Assembly (NCBI GenBank): GCA_003490145.1 | Contig: QULQ01000012.1 | Location: forward strand, 42,052 to 95,584 | From: Lachnospiraceae bacterium OM04-12BH | Lineage (GTDB): Bacteria > Bacillota > Clostridia > Lachnospirales > Lachnospiraceae | Length of the DNA stretch: 53,533 nt | Direction of reading: 5' to 3' | Part shown: positions 8,694 to 17,540 of the stretch, piece by piece | How positions within the stretch are numbered: the stretch's first letter is position 1 | Layout: each line of letters begins with the position of its first letter | Notes under the pieces: model-generated | What the model was told of the DNA's origin: nothing | Databases searched by the model: none | The model's input: only the letters and a program-made list of their open reading frames with translations | Translations under genes and position numbers: made by a program

Positions 8694-10043
8694 CTACAAC
8701 ATAATGTTCTGAATCAGATCTGCCAGCTCCCTGGCATCCTTTTCAATCATCTGCTGATCCTTGCCCTCTATCATAACGCGCACAAGAGGCTCTGTTCCGG
8801 ACGGTCTGATCAGCACCCTTCCCTCTCCGGCAAATTTCTCTGTCAGTTTTTCAATGGCTCCTGCAATCTCAGGATATTCCATATATTTTTCTTTCTTGTG
8901 ATTTGGCACCTTTGCATTCACGAGTGCCTGTGGCAGCACCTCCATGACAGACGCCAGCTCTGAAAGCGGCTTTCCTGTTTCCACCATAACCTGCAGCAGA
9001 TGCAGTGCACTTAAAAGTCCGTCCCCGGTTGTATTCTCCTTCAGGAAAATAATATGTCCTGACTGCTCTCCTCCAAGGCTTGCACCTATCTCCTTCATGT
9101 GCTCCAAAACATAACGGTCTCCCACCTTGGTCTGATCCACCTGGATTCCATTCCTTTCAGCCATCAGGAAAAATCCCAGATTGCTCATTACCGTTGCCAC
9201 GATCACATCTCCGGTAAGTTCTCCCTTACTCTTCATGTGATTACCTACAATAGCCATGATCTGGTCACCATCAACTACATTACCAAGCTCATCAACCGCC
9301 ATTAATCTGTCTGCATCACCGTCAAAGGCAAGACCTACATCCGCTTTTTCATAGACCACTCTTGCCCTGATCTCTTCCATATGTGTGGAACCACAGTTGG
9401 CATTGATATTTGTGCCATCCGGCATATTATGAATGGCAACTACATTGCCACCAAGCTCTTTTAATGCTTCTACTGACGTATAATAGGATGCACCTTCTGC
9501 GCAGTCTACCACGATCTTTAATCCCGTAAGATCCACATTAACAGACTGAATGGAATGATTGATATACTCCTCTCTGGCATCCGTACGGTACTTGATTTTT
9601 CCTACGTTAGCGCCAATCGGGAATTTGATTCCATTCATATTATTTTTGATCAGTACTTCAATTTCATCTTCCAGTGCGTCCGGAAGCTTATACCCATCTC
9701 CATCAAAAAATTTAATCCCGTTAAACTCAACCGGGTTGTGGGATGCGGAAATGACAACACCTGCATCTACCTTATACTTTCTTGTAAGATAAGCTACCGC
9801 TGGTGTTGGGATCACACCAACATAAACAGCGTTTGCTCCTACCGAGCATATGCCTGCCATCAGGGCATTTGCCAGCATATCACCGGAAATACGTGTATCA
9901 CATCCTACCATAATTGTTGGTTTATGCTCGTTTTCCTTCGTCAGTACATAGGCACCTGCCTGGCCAAGCTGCATGGCAAGAAGCGGTGTCAGCTCATCAT
10001 TTGCCACACCACGCACACCGTCTGTTCCAAATAATCTTCCCAT
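8694..10043 (-). CDS. glmM: Phosphoglucosamine mutase
   Basis: A 449-residue alpha-D-phosphohexomutase converting glucosamine-6-phosphate to glucosamine-1-phosphate for UDP-GlcNAc and peptidoglycan. The phosphoserine is Ser101 in ISASHNP, the metal loop is AFDGDADR near 240, and the C-terminal phosphate-binding loop is RPSGTEPLVRVM. Length and start (MGRLFGTDGVRG) match the family. It lies only 2 bases after cdaR; the cdaA-cdaR-glmM order is widely conserved in Firmicutes, where CdaR and GlmM modulate the cyclase. Confidence 0.97.
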   Translation of the reverse strand: MGRLFGTDGVRGVANDELTPLLAMQLGQAGAYVLTKENEHKPTIMVGCDTRISGDMLANALMAGICSVGANAVYVGVIPTPAVAYLTRKYKVDAGVVISASHNPVEFNGIKFFDGDGYKLPDALEDEIEVLIKNNMNGIKFPIGANVGKIKYRTDAREEYINHSIQSVNVDLTGLKIVVDCAEGASYYTSVEALKELGGNVVAIHNMPDGTNINANCGSTHMEEIRARVVYEKADVGLAFDGDADRLMAVDELGNVVDGDQIMAIVGNHMKSKGELTGDVIVATVMSNLGFFLMAERNGIQVDQTKVGDRYVLEHMKEIGASLGGEQSGHIIFLKENTTGDGLLSALHLLQVMVETGKPLSELASVMEVLPQALVNAKVPNHKKEKYMEYPEIAGAIEKLTEKFAGEGRVLIRPSGTEPLVRVMIEGKDQQMIEKDARELADLIQNIML

Positions 10044-10045
10044 CT

Positions 10046-11323
10046 TTATTCCTCCACCTTTGATAAATGCATTGTCACTATTAACGGATCTTCCACAACA
10101 GCACTTCCAGGCAGGCCAAAATCAACCTCTACCTGATAATAACCCGCTATCGGCTCTGTCATTCCTTCGCTTTCCATCCATTTCGTTACATCCACAGTTC
10201 CCCGGATCTCTGATGCCCGCAAGCCCGCCACATCCTCAGAAAGCCCTTTTACCTGGATTGTAATACTGCTGTCCAGTTCTGAAATCGTAGCTCTGTATCC
10301 GTCTGGAATACCAGTTACTTCCACCCGGTCGCCAGAGATCACCAGCTCTTTGGTGATCTGCGGATCTATCTTTATGGTTACTTCCACATTCTTGTCAGAT
10401 GTATCTGCCAGGAACGTTCCTGCAGGCAGATAATCCTCCAGATTAATGGTAACCATATAATCCTCTCTCTGATCAGATATATCAATCTCCTCAGCCGGGA
10501 TCTCTATGGCCGTAACATTCTTCAGAATGCTCTCTTTTCCCGCCAGCTTCACACTGCTTATGCTTCCCTTTGCATCACCATTTACTTCATAACCGTCAGC
10601 CGGCTTACCCACATAATTAAATATGATAGGCACCTCTGTTGTCTTATAAATGGTCACTCTGATACCAACTGTCTTGATATTCTGGACAATCCTGCTGTCC
10701 TGGATCAGATTGTCATCTGCATCATACAGCCTGATCTCTGCATTATCACTGATATCACTGGTAAATCCCGTTACTGGCACATCTACAACTGCCCGGCTGA
10801 CTTTACTGATCACAGATTCTGGTCCCGAAATCCTTACCAGATTCTGATCTGTGGAAATTTCACCTATCATATATCCTGATTCTGTCATTCCTGAAGTAGT
10901 CACTCCCAGAGCCAGCGTTTTCGTCTTCTTGTTTTCAATATGCAGCTTTACTGTATCATTGCTTGCCTTGATTTTTTCAATATCACCTGAGCTTAAATTC
11001 GTTGTCAGCTTAATACTGATCGTATCAAGACTACTGAGCTCGCTGACATCCGCTGTCGCTATGATATTACTGGCTGTCAGTGAACTGAAAACCGACCTCG
11101 GTGCCCATATCGTAACTCTGTCAATTACTGCTGTATCATCCAGTACCTCATACACCTGACCGGAATCTGTGATCAGCTCTGTATTTAACAGCTTCACCGG
11201 GATGTTGCTGAATGAGCGGTCAATGGTCGGATCATTCATGTTATTTACAACAAGCCAGAGCATAAAGGAAAAAAACAGTGATATAATTTTCAGACCCAGA
11301 TTTGCCGTAAGCTTATTTTTCAC
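10046..11323 (-). CDS. cdaR: CdaR, YbbR-domain regulator of the c-di-AMP cyclase
   Basis: A 425-residue protein with one N-terminal membrane anchor (LGLKIISLFFSFMLWLVV) and about four extracellular YbbR beta-domains. It partners CdaA at the membrane and tunes c-di-AMP synthesis. The start is GTG at 11323, with the ribosome site AAAGGACGG 7 bases away. The gene overlaps the end of cdaA by 11 bases, which suggests translational coupling. Do not confuse it with the sugar-diacid regulator also called CdaR (see 29630-30715). Confidence 0.92.
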   Translation of the reverse strand: MKNKLTANLGLKIISLFFSFMLWLVVNNMNDPTIDRSFSNIPVKLLNTELITDSGQVYEVLDDTAVIDRVTIWAPRSVFSSLTASNIIATADVSELSSLDTISIKLTTNLSSGDIEKIKASNDTVKLHIENKKTKTLALGVTTSGMTESGYMIGEISTDQNLVRISGPESVISKVSRAVVDVPVTGFTSDISDNAEIRLYDADDNLIQDSRIVQNIKTVGIRVTIYKTTEVPIIFNYVGKPADGYEVNGDAKGSISSVKLAGKESILKNVTAIEIPAEEIDISDQREDYMVTINLEDYLPAGTFLADTSDKNVEVTIKIDPQITKELVISGDRVEVTGIPDGYRATISELDSSITIQVKGLSEDVAGLRASEIRGTVDVTKWMESEGMTEPIAGYYQVEVDFGLPGSAVVEDPLIVTMHLSKVEE

Positions 11324-12182
11324 TCTTTGACCGTCCTTTCCACAGAATACGCTTCTTTGGCTCTTCCTCCGGCTTATTCTGTATCGACTTCAGTCTTTCC
11401 TTAAGCCTGTCACCATCCAGGCTCCTTTCCAGCTCTCCCTTATAAGCTACACTGATCTTACCAGTTTCCTCTGATACGATCACTGTCATGGAATCTGTCG
11501 CTTCTGAAATTCCGACACCAGCCCTATGTCTGGTCCCCAGATCCTTGCTCAGTGCCATATTATCAGAGAGAGGCAGATAACAGGTTGCCGAGGTGATCCT
11601 GTTTCCTCTTATAATAACCGCCCCGTCATGAAGAGGTGTATTCTTTTCAAAAATATTAATCAGAAGCTGGCTGGTAACGATACCATCTACATCAATACCG
11701 GTTCTTTCGTATTCACTGAGTGACTGGTTCTGCTCAATTACGATCAGTGCACCTGTTTTCACCTTTCCCATTTCCACACAGGCCTTAGTAATCTCATTGA
11801 TGGTCTTATCCGAAAATCTTCCTTCTTCTGATGTTCTGTAGGTTTCAAAGGGAATAATGGAGCTGATAATATTTTTCTGCCCAAGCTCCTCCAGTGCCTT
11901 TCGCAGTTCAGGCTGGAGGATAACTACTACCGCCGTTACCGCTACTCCAAAAGCATTCTGCACGATCCACAGAATTGTATTCATCTGAAAATAGGCAGCT
12001 ATCAGGATAAAAACTGCGATCACAATAATTCCCTTAAGAAGTGACCATGCCCTGGTATTCTTTACCCACACCAGAATATGGTACATCAGGAATGCAATCA
12101 GCAGGATCTCCACAATATCTACCCACCTGATGCTTGGCATCCTCGCTATATATGTTGCTATAAAATCATTTAGCTGAGACAT
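11313..12182 (-). CDS. cdaA: Diadenylate cyclase CdaA
   Basis: A 289-residue membrane enzyme joining two ATP into cyclic di-AMP. There are three transmembrane helices in the first 90 residues, then the DAC (DisA_N) domain with both signature motifs: DGA at 186-188 and RHR at 218-220. The family length is ~270-280, and the tail is a basic stretch. It is followed by cdaR and glmM. c-di-AMP controls potassium and osmolyte balance and cell-wall homeostasis. It lies 30 bases after an unknown membrane protein in a long minus-strand run starting at recD2. Confidence 0.97.
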   Translation of the reverse strand: MSQLNDFIATYIARMPSIRWVDIVEILLIAFLMYHILVWVKNTRAWSLLKGIIVIAVFILIAAYFQMNTILWIVQNAFGVAVTAVVVILQPELRKALEELGQKNIISSIIPFETYRTSEEGRFSDKTINEITKACVEMGKVKTGALIVIEQNQSLSEYERTGIDVDGIVTSQLLINIFEKNTPLHDGAVIIRGNRITSATCYLPLSDNMALSKDLGTRHRAGVGISEATDSMTVIVSEETGKISVAYKGELERSLDGDRLKERLKSIQNKPEEEPKKRILWKGRSKSEK

Positions 12183-12212
12183 TTATGTTCCCCGTTTCAC
12201 AAACGTTTTCCG

Positions 12213-13172
12213 TTATCTCCGTCCCTGTGTGGAAGCTGGTCTTCTTCGGGCGGTATTGATCTTTTTCACGGTGCGGGATGGTGCAGAAACCGTGATCTTG
12301 GGTACTGCTTTCACATAGTAATAATATTCATCATCCTCAAACTGCACCTTTTCTGTCCTGCTGTAGTCTACATGAAAAGCAAAAAATTCGATCACCTTCG
12401 CCAGAAGCCCTGAAACAACCGTACCAATAATCAGTCCCAGAATGGAAACATTGGTATCAAAGATCAGATCCCCTACCAGAAGGATCATGACATCTGCCAG
12501 CGCACCGGCAATAATAGCGATTGTCCATGCATAATCTACAGAAAGTCTGCGGATCAGATATACAATGATGATCGTTGCCGTAAAGGCCACAATCGTAAGG
12601 ATCATCCCCTTATTACTGATAAATCCGTCAATAATATAGCGGAACCTGGATGCCATATCCTCCGCCTCCATTGCTGAGAATGTGGAAGATCCATCTGCTA
12701 TATTCCGGATAAAGAAAGTTACGATCACACCGCAGCCTACCGATACTGCGGAGGCCGGACTTCCAAGAAGTCCCATTGCCAGCGGCATTACATAAGGGAT
12801 TCCTAAAATAAAGCTCATCGGAGTAAGCAGTACCACGATCGTATCCTTCGGTGAAAACCTGAAATACAATAAAAACAGCACCAGCAGCAGCACCAGTGTC
12901 ACAACCGCACATTCCAGTGACAGTGCATACATATGTAATACTGTAAACACCGCTGCCACAACAACAATAAAATTCATTGGCATAAAGGAACACATCAGTG
13001 CTGCGATCAGCACTATGGAAATACTGTCAAGCCGATGCATATATCCAATCTTTCCGTTGATCAGCATCAGCGATGTAAGAGCTAATATCAGTTTTAACAG
13101 GGGTTTTAGATATACTTCATACTTGGAAATAAAATGTTTGATATACTGCTTCGCAACAAGTAAAGTTGTCAT
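12213..13172 (-). CDS. Conserved polytopic membrane protein of unknown function
   Basis: A 319-residue protein with about eight to nine hydrophobic helices in residues 20-270. A soluble tail then starts with an acidic-tyrosine patch (QFEDDEYYYY at about 280) and ends in a very basic stretch (RRRPASTQGRR). I do not recognise a named family; the helix pattern suggests a transporter-permease-like or scaffold protein, and no ATP-binding partner is adjacent. It lies 30 bases upstream of cdaA in the same direction, so a link to c-di-AMP or envelope physiology is possible but only by neighbourhood. Confidence 0.6.
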   Translation of the reverse strand: MTTLLVAKQYIKHFISKYEVYLKPLLKLILALTSLMLINGKIGYMHRLDSISIVLIAALMCSFMPMNFIVVVAAVFTVLHMYALSLECAVVTLVLLLVLFLLYFRFSPKDTIVVLLTPMSFILGIPYVMPLAMGLLGSPASAVSVGCGVIVTFFIRNIADGSSTFSAMEAEDMASRFRYIIDGFISNKGMILTIVAFTATIIIVYLIRRLSVDYAWTIAIIAGALADVMILLVGDLIFDTNVSILGLIIGTVVSGLLAKVIEFFAFHVDYSRTEKVQFEDDEYYYYVKAVPKITVSAPSRTVKKINTARRRPASTQGRR

Positions 13173-13189
13173 TCTGTCATCCTCATATC

Positions 13190-13576
13190 TTATCGTTCAT
13201 ACATACTGGCCAGCCTTTTCAGATTGGCATAATATGTCCGCAAATGCTTTTGCGCTTTGTTGTATCTGTTTGCATACACCACATAAGAGATCACTCCATA
13301 AGCCGCAGTTACACACAGATACAGTATAATAATACTCTTTCCAAAAGCCAGCAGATCCAGCTTGTAAATATCCTGCATGATGTTTTCAAAGTTATAAAAA
13401 GCATAAACTGCAAATATCGCCAAAAAGGAAATGGTTGCCGAAATGACTGACTTTAATAGTTGAAATCCTATATAATCGTTCCGAAAATAGTTCAGAATGC
13501 TGATATCTTTTTTTCCTTCGCCGGATTCATAAGAGGCCAGCTTCGTCATCATGATGACTTTTTCCTCATTAATCAT
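13190..13576 (-). CDS. Small membrane protein of unknown function
   Basis: 128 residues from the ATG at 13576, which follows the purine-rich stretch GGAAAGGAAAG; a longer frame would run back into the upstream gene. Residues ~30-75 and 80-105 contain two or three hydrophobic helices. The C-terminal part is basic and rich in Tyr, Lys and Arg (a YNKAQKHLRTYYANLKR-like stretch). I recognise no domain. It sits between the YvyF-like gene and the larger membrane protein with gaps of about 20 bases, so it is part of the same operon and may work with the 319-residue protein. Confidence 0.65.
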   Translation of the reverse strand: MINEEKVIMMTKLASYESGEGKKDISILNYFRNDYIGFQLLKSVISATISFLAIFAVYAFYNFENIMQDIYKLDLLAFGKSIIILYLCVTAAYGVISYVVYANRYNKAQKHLRTYYANLKRLASMYER

Positions 13577-13598
13577 AATCTTTCCTTTCCGGATATCT

Positions 13599-14009
13599 CT
13601 ACAGATAACGCATTCTGTCTCTTTCTGAGCGAAGTCCTTCCGTCTTCTGGTTAACAGGCTTAGTATCCGGTGTAAATGCATTACGGAAAGTATTGGTCAT
13701 CTCTGCCTTACACTGCTCACAGAAACGTCCTGAACGGATCATCTTCCCACATTTTTCACAGGGGATCATGATCGGTGAATCATCAGCAAACTGCAGCCGG
13801 TCTTCCCTGATCCACTGGCGGATCTGTGCAGGATCTACATCACACGCCTCAGATACTTCCGGAATATCTGCCCCATGATTGTCCTGGATATATTTCTTTA
13901 CTTCCTGAAATTTTTCCTCCAGCTTTTCCTTGCATCTGGGACATACTACCGGTCCCATAACATAGTTAAAAATTTTTCCACAGATTCTGCAATTACGTAT
14001 ATCGTTCAT
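13599..14009 (-). CDS. YvyF-like flagellar-operon protein (TIGR03826 type)
   Basis: A 136-residue protein with two zinc-ribbon knuckles: CRICGK...CPRCKE at 8-28 and CEKCGK...CEQCKA near 83-100. Between them is a helix-turn-helix-like part resembling MerR/YvyF (IPEVSEACDVDPAQIRQWI). B. subtilis YvyF is encoded between comFC and flgM; here too the gene follows comFC directly (14 bases), which supports the call. Its function is unresolved; a small regulator in motility genes is the usual suggestion. flgM does not follow; an unknown membrane protein takes that place. Confidence 0.82.
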   Translation of the reverse strand: MNDIRNCRICGKIFNYVMGPVVCPRCKEKLEEKFQEVKKYIQDNHGADIPEVSEACDVDPAQIRQWIREDRLQFADDSPIMIPCEKCGKMIRSGRFCEQCKAEMTNTFRNAFTPDTKPVNQKTEGLRSERDRMRYL

Positions 14010-14023
14010 AGTCGTAGTCCTCT

Positions 14024-14830
14024 TTATACTCCTCGGCCAGATGCTAACGCCATGCCATATATTTTCCTGACACCGTTCCGGTGAAGTTCCTCTGCCATAG
14101 CATCCATCGTACTGCCCGTGGTATATATGTCATCTATAATTACAATCGTACTTAATTTTACATCATTTTGGCAGATTTTAAAAGCCTTTTTCAAATTATT
14201 TTGCCTTTCCCTAAGGGTAAGGTTTTTCTGCGGCCCAGTTTTATGGATTCTTTGGATCAGGTCTTTTTTTACCGGAATTCCCGACACCGCAGAAAGAGCT
14301 TCTGCCAGAAGCTCTGCCTGATTATATCCTCTCTGTCTTCTTCTAGAGCTGTGGCATGGCACAGGGATCAGTGCATCCGGTTTTCTTACAGCCAGCCACT
14401 CCCGGTATCCCCGGTACAGTTCCTCTCCATAGAACCTTGCATATTCACGCCGCCCTCTGTATTTGAACCGGAACAGTGAATCGGCAATACTTCCATAATC
14501 ATATAACGTCACATTCTGCAAAAAAACGTGTTCCCTGCTGCTGCAGTCTTTACAATACTCTTCCTGGTCTTTCCCAAGCTGCCTTCCGCACCTCATACAG
14601 AAGGGTTCTCTGATATATCGGATCTTCGACCGGCATCTGTCACATATCCCCTCTTTTCTTCTATCAAACGGAATGATCTCATCACATAGGACACATCTTT
14701 TCGGAAAAACAAGATCGGCTGCTGCCTCTGTCAGCCATTTTACCGTCTCCTTCCATCCCGTATTTCTCCGGTTTCCGCTGCCGTCAGTCCTTTTCCATTT
14801 CTTCACACTGGATTTCCCTGATTCTATCAT
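14024..14830 (-). CDS. comFC: ComF family protein (ComFC-like phosphoribosyltransferase)
   Basis: A 268-residue protein with an N-terminal double zinc ribbon (CVLCDE, CDRCRS, CMRCGR, CKDC at about 47-95) and a C-terminal phosphoribosyltransferase fold whose PRPP loop is IIDDIYTTGSTM near 238-249. ComFC aids DNA uptake during transformation in naturally competent bacteria. The ATG at 14830 overlaps the end of recD2 by 47 bases and has no clear ribosome site, so translation may be coupled; no better in-frame ATG exists before the first zinc knuckle. Confidence 0.9.
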   Translation of the reverse strand: MIESGKSSVKKWKRTDGSGNRRNTGWKETVKWLTEAAADLVFPKRCVLCDEIIPFDRRKEGICDRCRSKIRYIREPFCMRCGRQLGKDQEEYCKDCSSREHVFLQNVTLYDYGSIADSLFRFKYRGRREYARFYGEELYRGYREWLAVRKPDALIPVPCHSSRRRQRGYNQAELLAEALSAVSGIPVKKDLIQRIHKTGPQKNLTLRERQNNLKKAFKICQNDVKLSTIVIIDDIYTTGSTMDAMAEELHRNGVRKIYGMALASGRGV

Positions 14831-17030
14831 TCAGACTGGTATACCTCCTGTTTTCTCTTGCATTGTCGATCATCTCCTGCACCAGTCTGCTGCTGCCAAG
14901 TATGGTAACGCACTTTCTTGCTCTGGTCACTCCGGTATACAGCAGATTTCTGTTAAGAAGAAGCCTTGGGCCCGTAAGCAGCGGCAGAATGACCGCCGGA
15001 TATTCACTTCCCTGGGCTTTATGGATGGTGATAGCATAAGCCAGTTCAATCTCGTCCAGCTGGGAAAAAGGATATTCTACCAGTCTATGTTCATCATACT
15101 CTACCGTCATGGTCTGTGCTGGCTCACTGATGTCCCTGACGATCCCCATATCTCCATTAAATACCCCCATTCCTTTATCAACGGGGATTCCATAGCGGCT
15201 TCTGACTTCCCAGGCAATCTGATAGTTATTTTTTATCTGCATCACCTTATCTCCCTCACGAAAAAGACGTTCCCCGGTCTGATATTCTTTTTTCTGAGGG
15301 CTTTCCGGATTCAGATATTTCTGCAGTATCCCATTCAGGATTTCCACTCCAAGGCTCCCTTTTCTCATGGGTGTCAGTACCTGTATATCAAATGGATCTG
15401 CATCTACATACCTTGGCAGCTTCTCCCGGATCAGCTGTATCATGTGCTTATAGATCACACCGGGCTCTGTTCTCTCCAGAAGAAAGAAGTCCCTGCTCTT
15501 ATTATCAAAGCTGATCCTTTCCCCGGCATTGATCCTGTGTGCATTCAGGACAATATCACTTTCCTGCGCCTGCCGGAAGATTTTCTGCAGAATAACCACC
15601 GGGAAGCAGTCACTCTCAATCAGATCATGAAGCACCTGTCCAGGCCCCACACTGGGAAGCTGGTTCACATCCCCCACCATGATCAGCCTGGTTCCCACAC
15701 TGACCGCCTCCAGGAGTGCTTTGAAAAGATGGATATCTACCATGGACATTTCATCTATAATAATAACGTCTGCTTCCAGTGGATTTTCTTCATTCCGTTC
15801 AAATTCTGCCCCCCTGCCTTCCTCCACAGTGCCATTGATCTCCAGTAATCTGTGAATCGTCCTGGCCTCAAACCCTGTAGTTTCTGTCATACGTTTGGCA
15901 GCCCGTCCTGTCGGTGCCGCAAGCAGAATATCCATTCCCTCTGCCTCAAAAAGCCTGATGATCGTATTGATCGTTGTCGTTTTCCCTGTACCGGGACCTC
16001 CGGAAAGGATCATGATACCATTAACGGCACTGGTGATCACTGCTTTTTTCTGAAGGCCATCCAACAATATCCCCTGTTGTTCTTCCATCTGCTCCAGAAT
16101 ACCAAGAAGTCTTTTTTCTTCTTTTCCTGTCAGCCCATCCCCAAAAGATATATTCAGGTCATGCAGCATTCGTGCGCATTTCAGTTCTGCATAGTAATAG
16201 GCTCCTGCGTATACTCTTTTTTCTTCCTTGAGGGTTTTGATCACCAGTTTTTTATCCATAGCCAGATTATTGATTCCCGGCCATATTGCTTCCTTCCCAA
16301 TGCCAAGAAGCCCCGCCGTGCGTTCCGCAAGCAGATCCCCCGGCAGATAGGTATGTCCTTCTGCCGCCGCCTGCATCAGTGCATAAAGGATGCCGCTCCG
16401 GATCCGATAATCAGAGTCCGGACAGATCCCCAGTCTGGCTGCGATCTCGTCCGCAATCTTGAATCCCACTCCACTGATATCTTCTGCCAGCTTATACGGA
16501 TTTTCCTTCATGACTCCGTACATGGCCGAGCCATATTTTTCATAAATCTTCACTGCGAGAGTATTGGAGATTCCATATTGCTGCAGATAAACAAAGGCCT
16601 GGCGCAGCTCCCTCTTTTCGATCATCTGGTCTGCAATCTCCGAAGCCTTTCTTTCACTGATACCCTTGATCTCCGAAAGTCTCTCCGGTTCTTCTTCTAT
16701 AATTCGGAATGTGTCCTTTCCAAAGGCTTTCACTATCCTTTTGGCAAGAGCCTCCCCTATTCCCTTGATGGCTCCAGAACCCAGATAGCGTTCCATACTA
16801 AGCGCATCATCAGGCGGAACCACCCGGTAGCTTTCTGCCTTCATCTGCATGCCATACATGGGATGCTCCACATAATTTCCCTGTATATCCAGTGTTTCTC
16901 CCGCCTCTACATTCCGGAAGAAGCCAACACATATGACCTCCTCTTCCTCTTCTATTACACTCAGTACTCCATATCCATTTTCCCTGTTCTGGTATATGAT
17001 ATGGTCTACATATCCATGAACCTTGTCCAT
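14784..17030 (-). CDS. recD2: ATP-dependent RecD2-type DNA helicase
   Basis: A 748-residue SF1B helicase with 5'-3' polarity, of the RecD2 (YrrC) group that works without RecBC. The N-terminal OB-like region is followed by helix-hairpin-helix motifs (IKGIGEALAKRI, IKGISERKASE, GVGFKIADEIA). Walker A is GGPGTGKTTT near 345, motif II IIIDEMSMVD, motif III GDVNQLPSVGPG, and motif VI AITIHKAQGSEYP close to the end. Length is typical. It heads the minus-strand run that continues to hpr. Roles in mismatch repair and replication-fork processing are known for B. subtilis RecD2. Confidence 0.95.
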   Translation of the reverse strand: MDKVHGYVDHIIYQNRENGYGVLSVIEEEEEVICVGFFRNVEAGETLDIQGNYVEHPMYGMQMKAESYRVVPPDDALSMERYLGSGAIKGIGEALAKRIVKAFGKDTFRIIEEEPERLSEIKGISERKASEIADQMIEKRELRQAFVYLQQYGISNTLAVKIYEKYGSAMYGVMKENPYKLAEDISGVGFKIADEIAARLGICPDSDYRIRSGILYALMQAAAEGHTYLPGDLLAERTAGLLGIGKEAIWPGINNLAMDKKLVIKTLKEEKRVYAGAYYYAELKCARMLHDLNISFGDGLTGKEEKRLLGILEQMEEQQGILLDGLQKKAVITSAVNGIMILSGGPGTGKTTTINTIIRLFEAEGMDILLAAPTGRAAKRMTETTGFEARTIHRLLEINGTVEEGRGAEFERNEENPLEADVIIIDEMSMVDIHLFKALLEAVSVGTRLIMVGDVNQLPSVGPGQVLHDLIESDCFPVVILQKIFRQAQESDIVLNAHRINAGERISFDNKSRDFFLLERTEPGVIYKHMIQLIREKLPRYVDADPFDIQVLTPMRKGSLGVEILNGILQKYLNPESPQKKEYQTGERLFREGDKVMQIKNNYQIAWEVRSRYGIPVDKGMGVFNGDMGIVRDISEPAQTMTVEYDEHRLVEYPFSQLDEIELAYAITIHKAQGSEYPAVILPLLTGPRLLLNRNLLYTGVTRARKCVTILGSSRLVQEMIDNARENRRYTSLNDRIREIQCEEMEKD

Positions 17031-17104
17031 TTCTGTTCCTCTTCCCTATTTTTCTGCGCTGCCCGGTTCTATCCATTTTTGTCAATATATGCCCGGCTTT
17101 GCGT

Positions 17105-17154
17105 AAAAAAAGCTGCCTTTGCAAGACGGCATCAACCATCTCACATCAGCAGCC
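17105..17154 (-). terminator. Intrinsic terminator of the mreB-flagellar rod operon
   Basis: On the minus strand GGCTGC (17149-17154) pairs with GCAGCT (17111-17116), followed by a run of U (17105-17111). A second stem (GATGG/CCGTC) lies inside. It is placed 16 bases after the stop of the rod-binding gene and before recD2. Confidence 0.65.
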
Positions 17155-17169
17155 CCATATGATTCATTT

Positions 17170-17520
17170 TTATAAATTATAATTTCGCTTCATCTGTTCA
17201 TAAAGCATCTGTGCAATCCCAAGTCCTTCCTTCTCTGTTGAAGTACTTGCCAGCTCCTGCAGTGTATTCTCTCTGAAATAATCCACCAGATTCTGGTTCG
17301 GATCGCTGTCATCATCTGATTTGATACAATCTACGGTTTTTTGCATCTCCTTAAATACCTGCTCCAGCAGATAAGATTCAAACTGCTTACAGGCATCTAA
17401 CAGCTTCTCATCATCTGCGTCTGAATAATCTGTTTTGTTCAGTGTATTCCTCAGCTCGTCAGCTTTCGTATTCTGCTTTGTCAGATAATCTGTATATGTA
17501 CTGATACTGCTAACATCCAT
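17170..17520 (-). CDS. flgJ: Flagellar rod-binding protein (FlgJ N-terminal domain only)
   Basis: A 116-residue protein equal to the N-terminal rod-binding domain of FlgJ: ACKQFESYLLEQVFKEM near 43-60 and a C-terminal ENTLQELAS...GLGIAQMLYEQM stretch. The muramidase domain of proteobacterial FlgJ is missing, as is normal in Firmicutes. It should cap or stabilise the growing rod in the periplasm-like zone. It ends the operon with the two rod/hook genes, 20 bases downstream of flgG. Confidence 0.88.
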   Translation of the reverse strand: MDVSSISTYTDYLTKQNTKADELRNTLNKTDYSDADDEKLLDACKQFESYLLEQVFKEMQKTVDCIKSDDDSDPNQNLVDYFRENTLQELASTSTEKEGLGIAQMLYEQMKRNYNL

Positions 17521-17540
17521 AATTTATGCCCTTACTTTCC

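Noticed and set aside
17031..17104. Consensus TTGACA upstream of recD2 as a promoter
   Set aside because: No -10 like sequence follows at 16-18 bases, so I did not annotate it.
14673..17162. Two long plus-strand open frames (391 and 436 codons) opposite recD2
   Set aside because: They are antisense to a well-conserved helicase, show no family resemblance, have odd composition rich in His, Cys, Phe and Ser, and lack ribosome sites.
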